Source: Dehalococcoidales bacterium (GTDB taxonomy: Bacteria; Chloroflexota; Dehalococcoidia; Dehalococcoidales; RBG-16-60-22). Taken from it: a stretch of DNA of 8,309 nt. Each line of letters starts with the position of its first letter. The first letter of the stretch is position 1. The translations under genes and the position numbers were made by a program. Under the pieces are notes generated by a model. That model saw nothing but the letters and a program-made list of their open reading frames with translations, was not told the DNA's origin and ran no database searches. Positions 5,182 to 8,309 of this stretch are shown piece by piece. Location of the stretch: NCBI GenBank assembly GCA_030639445.1, contig DAOWCR010000048.1, forward strand, positions 1 through 8,309. The letters run 5' to 3'.

Positions 5182-7005
5182 CCCAGCAGCCTAGTAGCGG
5201 AACAACTGAACCGGTTGCCCAACAGTCCCGGCGTCTACCTGATGAGGGACGCCGAGGGCAATATACTGTACGTAGGGAAGGCGGCTAACCTCCGCCACCG
5301 GGTGGGGTCATATTTTAGCGCCGGACAAAAGCTGCCACCAAAGTCACAAAAAATGGTCGCCCGGGTGGCTGACCTTGATTTTTACGTTACCGCGTCGGAG
5401 CAGGAAGCCCTTATCCTGGAGCTAAACCTGATAAAAAGGCACCACCCCCGCTATAATGTGCGACTCAAAGACGACAAGACCTTCCCTTATCTCAAGATAA
5501 ACACCGGCGAGGACTGGCCCCGGATACAGGTTACCCGGCGCCTGGAGCAGGACGGGGCGCGCTACTTCGGGCCCTTCGCCAGCGCCCGGTCGGTGCGCCG
5601 GACCCTGAAAGTGGTCAAAGGAATTTTCCCCTTCCGCAACTGCACCAGACCCATCACCGGCACCGATTCCCGGGCCTGCCTGGAATATCACCTGAAGCGC
5701 TGCCTGGCCCCCTGCATCGGCGCGGTGACTCGGCCGGACTACGCGGCGGTTATCAAGGAAGTAATTCTTTTCCTGGAGGGCAAGCAGGCAAGGATAGTCC
5801 GGGAGCTTGAGAAGAAGATGGCCAAAGCCGCGGCCGCGCTGGACTTTGAAAAGGCGGCACTGTATCGAGACCAGGTCCAGGCGATAGGTGAAGTTATTGA
5901 AGGACAGCGTATTGCCGCCACCGTCAGCGGCGAGCAGGACGCTATCGCCTTCGCCCAGGAGAGAGACCAGGCCTATGTCCAGGTCTTCTTTATCCGCAAT
6001 AATAAGCTGACCGGCCGGGAGAGCTTTGTCCTGCAGGGCACCCGGCACGAAGAGCCGCCTCAAATCATGACCGGTTTTATCCAGCAGTTCTACGCCTCCA
6101 GCCCGTATATCCCGCCGCTGTTGCTCCTTCAGCATCCGGTAGAGGACATCACCGTTCTCAAGGACTGGCTGCGGAGCCGGAGAGGGGGCAGAGTTGATAT
6201 TCAGGTGCCCCGCCGCAGCCACCGCAAACAGCTGGTGGAGATTGTCGCCGAGAATGCCCGGCAGGGACTGGAGCAACTCAAGATTAAACAGCTGGCTGCT
6301 CCCAGAACCCTGGAGGCCGCTCTGGCGGAAATAGAAAGAGAGCTTCGCCTGCCTCATCCCCCATTCCGTATGGAAGCCTATGATATCTCCAATATACAGG
6401 GCACGGCGGCGGTGGGCAGCCTGGTGGTCTTTGAAGGGGGAAAAGCCAAGCCGGCCCACTACCGGCGCTTCCGCATCAAGACGGTGTCCGGCGCCGACGA
6501 CTACGCTATGCTCCACGAGGTGCTCCGGCGGCGCTTCAAGCGTATCGGCAACGGGGTGGCCACCCCGGATAGCTGGGCCATCATGCCTGACCTCGTCCTT
6601 ATTGACGGTGGCAAGGGGCAGCTTAACGCCGCCCTGTCGGCCATGGGCGAGGTCGGTGCCGACTCGGTGCCGGTCGCCAGTCTGGCCAAGGAGAACGAGG
6701 AGATTTTTCTACCCCGGGAAACAAAGCCCGTTGTCCTGCCCCCCAATTCTCCCGGTCTCCAGCTATTACAGCGCCTGCGGGACGAGGCGCACCGTTTTGC
6801 CCTGGGTTACTACCAGAAAATACGCCGGCGGGAGAGCTTTGTTTCCGCGCTGGACGCCATGCCGGGCATCGGCCCCCGGCGCAAGCGTGCTCTGTTAAAG
6901 CAGTTCGGCTCGATCCGGGCCATCCGGGAAGCGTCGGTGGCAGAGCTGGCCACCACCAGGGGCATGACCAATAGCCTGGCGAAAAGAGTCAAGGAGTCTT
7001 TGTAA
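5173..7005 (+). CDS. uvrC: UvrABC excinuclease subunit C
   Basis: This 610-aa nucleotide-excision-repair nuclease makes the 3' and 5' incisions around bulky DNA lesions after UvrA and UvrB have loaded. The N-terminal GIY-YIG domain begins at GVY (20-22) and YVGKA (33-37). Four cysteines, C157, C169, C177 and C181, keep the 12/8/4 spacing reported for an iron-sulfur cluster in E. coli UvrC. The UVR motif that contacts UvrB is at about 205-240 (LDFEKAALYRDQ). The RNase H-like nuclease carries Asp404 (AYDISN), Asp478 (LIDGGKGQ) and His540 (DEAHRFA). Tandem helix-hairpin-helix motifs (AMPGIGPRRKRALL and onward) fill 560-610. Length is normal and nothing is missing. The start may be GTG 5173 or TTG 5179. 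It is the first gene of a three-gene plus-strand run. Confidence 0.97.
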   Translation: MKLPSSLVAEQLNRLPNSPGVYLMRDAEGNILYVGKAANLRHRVGSYFSAGQKLPPKSQKMVARVADLDFYVTASEQEALILELNLIKRHHPRYNVRLKDDKTFPYLKINTGEDWPRIQVTRRLEQDGARYFGPFASARSVRRTLKVVKGIFPFRNCTRPITGTDSRACLEYHLKRCLAPCIGAVTRPDYAAVIKEVILFLEGKQARIVRELEKKMAKAAAALDFEKAALYRDQVQAIGEVIEGQRIAATVSGEQDAIAFAQERDQAYVQVFFIRNNKLTGRESFVLQGTRHEEPPQIMTGFIQQFYASSPYIPPLLLLQHPVEDITVLKDWLRSRRGGRVDIQVPRRSHRKQLVEIVAENARQGLEQLKIKQLAAPRTLEAALAEIERELRLPHPPFRMEAYDISNIQGTAAVGSLVVFEGGKAKPAHYRRFRIKTVSGADDYAMLHEVLRRRFKRIGNGVATPDSWAIMPDLVLIDGGKGQLNAALSAMGEVGADSVPVASLAKENEEIFLPRETKPVVLPPNSPGLQLLQRLRDEAHRFALGYYQKIRRRESFVSALDAMPGIGPRRKRALLKQFGSIRAIREASVAELATTRGMTNSLAKRVKESL

Positions 7006-7006
7006 A

Positions 7007-7981
7007 ATGCCGGCTAACTTACCACCGCAGTATTTTGATGCCGAAAAGAACTTCCGGACGGCGAAAAGTCCCGCGGAAAAAATAGTCGCCCTTGAGGAAA
7101 TGCTGGCCATTATGCCCAAACACAAGGGGACCGACCACCTCCGCGCCGAGCTGAGGAGCCGTATCGCCAAGCTGTCCCAGCAGGCGTCCAAGAAGACCGG
7201 CGCGCAGCGGGCCTCGATGGCCATTGAGCGGGAGGGGGCGGCCCAGGTGGCCGTCATCGGCCTGCCCAATGCCGGCAAATCACAACTGATTGCCAGTATC
7301 ACCAATGCCTCGCCCACGGTGGCCGATTACCCCTTTACCACCTACACCGCCAGCCCGGGAATGATGGCCTTTGAGAATATCCAGGTACAGTTGATTGACA
7401 CCCCGCCCCTGATGCCCCAGTCTATTGAGTGGTGGCTGCCGCCCATGCTCCGGCGGGCGGACGCCCTGCTGGTTATCGTGGACTTGAGCGATGAGCCGGT
7501 ATTACAGCTGGCCGAAGTTACCGACCAGCTGTTGCAGATGAAAATCGGGATTGCCGGGGTAAAAACGGAAGAAGGGGTTATCCTGAGCCAGCCGAAGGCG
7601 CTAATCATCGGCAATAAGCTGGACCTGGCCGGCGCCGGTGAAAGTTACGCCGTCCTAAAGAGCGAGTACGGGGAGCAACTGCCGGTTATGGCCATCTCAG
7701 CCCGGGAAGGCACCAACCTGGCCGAGCTGAGGCTAAAAGTTTTTCAGGTGCTTGATATTATCCGGGTATATACCAAGGCCCCGGGGCAGAAACCGGACCA
7801 CGGCGACCCGATAATACTGGCGCGGGGGAGCACGCTGGCGGACGCCGCCGAATCCGTGCATAAAGACTTCCGCGCCCGGCTGAAATACGCCCGGGTTTGG
7901 GGTTCCGGGAAGCATGATGGTATCATGGTAAAGCGAGACCACGTCCTGCAGGACGGCGACGTGATAGAGTTACACATGTAG
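7007..7981 (+). CDS. DRG-family GTPase with C-terminal TGS domain
   Basis: This 324-aa predicted GTPase belongs to the OBG/DRG group, whose members bind ribosomes or their factors. The N-terminal helical segment (about 8-60), with MPKHKGTDHLRAELRSRIAKL, is typical of DRG proteins, and there is no glycine-rich Obg fold. The G-domain has G1 GLPNAGKS (85-92), the switch threonines in YPFTTYT (108-114), G3 as D131-T-P-P rather than the usual DxPG, G4 NKLD (203-206) and G5 SAREG (231-235). Only about 70 residues separate G3 from G4, so the insertion domain of archaeal and eukaryotic DRG is absent. A TGS domain (about 250-324) ends the protein (GSGKHDG, then LQDGDVIELH). The ATG is 1 bp after the uvrC stop, with AAGGAG inside the uvrC end, so translation is likely coupled. 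The ribosome role is inferred from family. Confidence 0.88.
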   Translation: MPANLPPQYFDAEKNFRTAKSPAEKIVALEEMLAIMPKHKGTDHLRAELRSRIAKLSQQASKKTGAQRASMAIEREGAAQVAVIGLPNAGKSQLIASITNASPTVADYPFTTYTASPGMMAFENIQVQLIDTPPLMPQSIEWWLPPMLRRADALLVIVDLSDEPVLQLAEVTDQLLQMKIGIAGVKTEEGVILSQPKALIIGNKLDLAGAGESYAVLKSEYGEQLPVMAISAREGTNLAELRLKVFQVLDIIRVYTKAPGQKPDHGDPIILARGSTLADAAESVHKDFRARLKYARVWGSGKHDGIMVKRDHVLQDGDVIELHM

Positions 7982-7998
7982 TTTACCGGGAGGTTAAG

Positions 7999-8193
7999 AT
8001 GCCAGGTCGGCCGGGATGGCACGATGATTACTGGAAACGCCTGGACAAGGAGACCCAGCGGAGAATACGCACTACCTGTCCCCACTGCGGCAGCGCCAGG
8101 ACGTTTTATAACGAGCAGTTTAAGAACTGGCGCTGCGGCAAGTGCGAATACATCTTCGTGATAAAGGGCTACGGGGATAAAGCGCCCTGGTAG
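7999..8193 (+). CDS. Small zinc-ribbon protein
   Basis: This 64-aa protein is built around one four-cysteine zinc ribbon: C27-P-H-C30 and C46-G-K-C49, with an aromatic-rich hairpin between them (RTFYNEQFKNWR). The first 26 residues are charged and include WHDDYWKRLDKETQRRIR, perhaps a short helix. The tail is KGYGDKAPW. The ATG follows GGGAGGT at 4-nt spacing. It lies 17 bp after the GTPase stop, so it is probably the last gene of the uvrC operon. Such ribbons bind nucleic acid or protein partners; no specific function can be assigned. The context suggests a partner of the GTPase or a ribosome- or repair-linked accessory factor (inference). Confidence 0.85.
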   Translation: MPGRPGWHDDYWKRLDKETQRRIRTTCPHCGSARTFYNEQFKNWRCGKCEYIFVIKGYGDKAPW

Positions 8194-8196
8194 CAG

Positions 8197-8230
8197 CGGT
8201 TATTCCGGCGAAGTTGAGGCCGGCTTACCG
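8197..8230. terminator. Hairpin between convergent genes, possible bidirectional terminator
   Basis: The short gap between the zinc-ribbon gene and the convergent gene can fold. CGGT (8197-8200) pairs with ACCG (8227-8230), and CCGGC (8205-8209) pairs with GCCGG (8219-8223) over a 9-nt loop, with a small internal loop between the stems. There is no good T tract in either direction, so intrinsic termination is only possible. The 3' arm reaches into the stop codon of the convergent gene. Confidence 0.3.
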
Positions 8231-8309
8231 TAAAAACTTACTGAGCGCCGCCGCCAGGCCGCTGTGGTCAACGTCAAGGGTAATGTAGTCGGCGACGGCC
8301 TTAACCTCA
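8225..8309 (-). CDS. C-terminal end of a probable Cof-type HAD hydrolase (partial)
   Basis: On the minus strand an open frame enters from the right edge and ends at TAA (8225-8227). The visible residues read E-V-K-A-V-A-D-Y-I-T-L-D-V-D, then H-S-G-L-A-A-A-L-S-K-F-L-R. A closing segment of the form A-(A/D)-Y-V-T, a few acidic residues, then (D/H)-x-G-(V/L)-A-x-A-(I/L) is typical of the C-terminus of Cof-type (HAD IIB) sugar-phosphate phosphatases. The catalytic motifs lie outside the window, so this rests on about 27 residues. The gene converges on the uvrC operon. Confidence 0.55.
   Translation of the reverse strand, partial: EVKAVADYITLDVDHSGLAAALSKFLR

Noticed and set aside
5422..6516. A 364-codon open frame on the strand opposite uvrC
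   Set aside because: It lies wholly inside uvrC, which has every family motif. The translation shows no domain, and long antisense frames are expected in GC-rich genes.
6380..6898. A 172-codon frame shifted within uvrC on the same strand
   Set aside because: It is an out-of-frame translation of the RNase H-like and HhH region of uvrC, rich in Arg, Pro and Ser, with no independent start signal.

Overview
The window reads as a chromosomal housekeeping segment of a bacterium with moderately high GC. The best guess is a member of the Chloroflexota, probably Dehalococcoidia-like. This rests on the compact gene style, the non-sporulation SpoIIM/DUF350 membrane genes, a DRG-type GTPase next to uvrC, and the C/G-rich intergenic palindromes. 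The placement is inference; no rRNA or other phylogenetic marker is present. No phage, plasmid, CRISPR, IS transposase or tRNA gene was seen.

Left part, minus strand (about 1-4760). A strong-looking sigma-70 promoter (TAGACA, 17 bp, TAAAAT, with a second -35-like TTGACA just upstream) faces a tightly packed six-gene run. In transcription order it holds a XerC/D tyrosine recombinase, a small basic tail-anchored membrane protein, protein-L-isoaspartate methyltransferase (pcm), a nitroreductase, a SpoIIM-family membrane protein and a DUF350-like four-helix membrane protein with an obvious internal duplication. Gaps are only 12-24 bp, so co-transcription is likely. After a 161-bp gap holding a palindromic repeat comes a separate minus-strand gene for a secreted transglutaminase-like protein. 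It ends in a poly-Gly/hydrophobic/poly-Arg tail that resembles a C-terminal sorting signal, and a hairpin/T-tract terminator follows it.

Middle (4682-5172). This divergent intergenic region has no gene. It carries the minus-strand promoter above, a probable plus-strand promoter for uvrC, and a roughly 275-bp MITE-like composite repeat with inverted ends (TGACCYCAYCCCC) and several hairpins. A related single-arm copy lies at about 989-1069.

Right part, plus strand (5173-8193). uvrC, encoding a complete excinuclease subunit, is followed after 1 bp by a compact DRG-family GTPase with a C-terminal TGS domain. After 17 bp comes a 64-aa zinc-ribbon protein. The three probably form one operon linking DNA repair to a translation-associated GTPase. 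At the right edge, the last 27 codons of a convergent minus-strand gene are visible, with a C-terminus resembling Cof-type HAD hydrolases.

Most of the content is ordinary. The points most worth a second look are the repeat element, the sorting-signal-like tail of the transglutaminase-like protein, and the uvrC / DRG GTPase / zinc-ribbon cluster.
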